From Akkermansiaceae bacterium (GTDB lineage: Bacteria > Verrucomicrobiota > Verrucomicrobiia > Verrucomicrobiales > Akkermansiaceae), in assembly GCA_029287105.1 (NCBI GenBank), contig JARFRT010000103.1, positions 1-6,757 on the forward strand: DNA of 6,757 bases. Direction: 5' to 3'. The notes beneath the pieces were generated by a model, which saw only the letters and a list, made by a program, of their open reading frames with translations, was not told the DNA's origin and made no database searches. Shown one piece after another: positions 6,561 through 6,757 of this stretch (the stretch's first letter is position 1; each line of letters starts with the position of its first letter). Made by a program: the position numbers and the translations under genes.

Positions 6561-6757
6561 TGTCGTTGTCATCTCCGGCGATGGAGTCGCGCATTTTGGT
6601 GTCGGCGGTGACATTCTGATACTTGGCGAAGTCCATGATGCCGAGGTTGCCGTTGCGGAATGCTTCGGCCATGGCCTTGGGGATCTCGGCCTCGGCTTCG
6701 ACGACCTTGGCGCGCATCTCCTGGGTGCGGGCGGACATTTCCTGCTCGACGGCAACG
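6550..6757 (-). CDS. floA: Flotillin-like protein FloA, C-terminal part only (5' end beyond window)
   Basis: The last 68 residues of a FloA (YqfA, UPF0365) flotillin-like protein. FloA is a membrane-associated SPFH-type scaffold that oligomerises and organises functional membrane microdomains in Bacillus subtilis. The reading frame enters from the right edge as VAVEQEMSARTQEMRAKVVE and continues with the family's hallmark tail: AEAEIPKAMAEAFRNGNLGI, then MDFAKYQNVTADTKMRDSIA, then an acidic tail before TAA. These blocks match the conserved FloA C-terminus (EAEAEVPxAMAEAxxxGxxGVMDYxxxxNxxADTxMRxxI) as I remember it. The N-terminal membrane hairpin and SPFH domain lie outside the window. It heads the same-strand cluster seen here; nfeD, its usual partner, would be expected upstream to the right but cannot be checked. 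Confidence 0.95.
   Translation of the reverse strand, partial: VAVEQEMSARTQEMRAKVVEAEAEIPKAMAEAFRNGNLGIMDFAKYQNVTADTKMRDSIAGDDNDSSE

Noticed and set aside
6537..6755. Minus-strand frame of 72 codons rich in Ser, Pro and Arg
   Set aside because: It overlaps the conserved FloA C-terminus in another frame. The FloA frame has clear family identity; this one has none.

Overview
The window is a GC-rich stretch of bacterial chromosome. All six genes I can support lie on the minus strand, so transcription runs from the right edge to the left. The combination of a flotillin-like floA, a small membrane protein with a conserved C-terminal box beside it, an LptF/LptG-type permease (so a Gram-negative, LPS-type envelope) and starts with almost no Shine-Dalgarno sequence suggests a member of the PVC group. 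Verrucomicrobiota is my best guess. This is an inference from gene content and style, not from a marker gene.

Layout in transcription order: (1) the 3' end of floA, cut by the right edge. (2) After 86 bp with a GC-rich hairpin, a 159-residue protein with one N-terminal membrane segment, a Gln/Pro-rich linker and a conserved-looking C-terminal box. (3) An LptF/LptG-family permease of lipopolysaccharide export. (4) Only 6 bp later, a SulP/SLC26 anion transporter with a C-terminal STAS domain. (5) A 261-bp intergenic region, the most structured non-coding part of the window, with two hairpins, a nested REP-like palindrome and a pair of direct repeats. (6) A membrane-anchored alpha/beta hydrolase. 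(7) After 29 bp, an amidase-signature enzyme resembling plant-type fatty acid amide hydrolase, cut by the left edge.

The genes fall into two likely blocks. The right-hand block (floA, small membrane protein, permease, SulP) is envelope and membrane biology: a microdomain scaffold, LPS export and anion transport. The left-hand block (hydrolase, amidase) looks like a two-gene unit acting on ester- and amide-linked, probably lipid-like, substrates at the membrane. I see no prophage, transposase, CRISPR array, tRNA or rRNA. Nothing here is clearly a new defence or mobile system. The items most worth follow-up are the REP-like palindrome, the FAAH-like amidase/hydrolase pair, and the uncharacterised partner next to floA.
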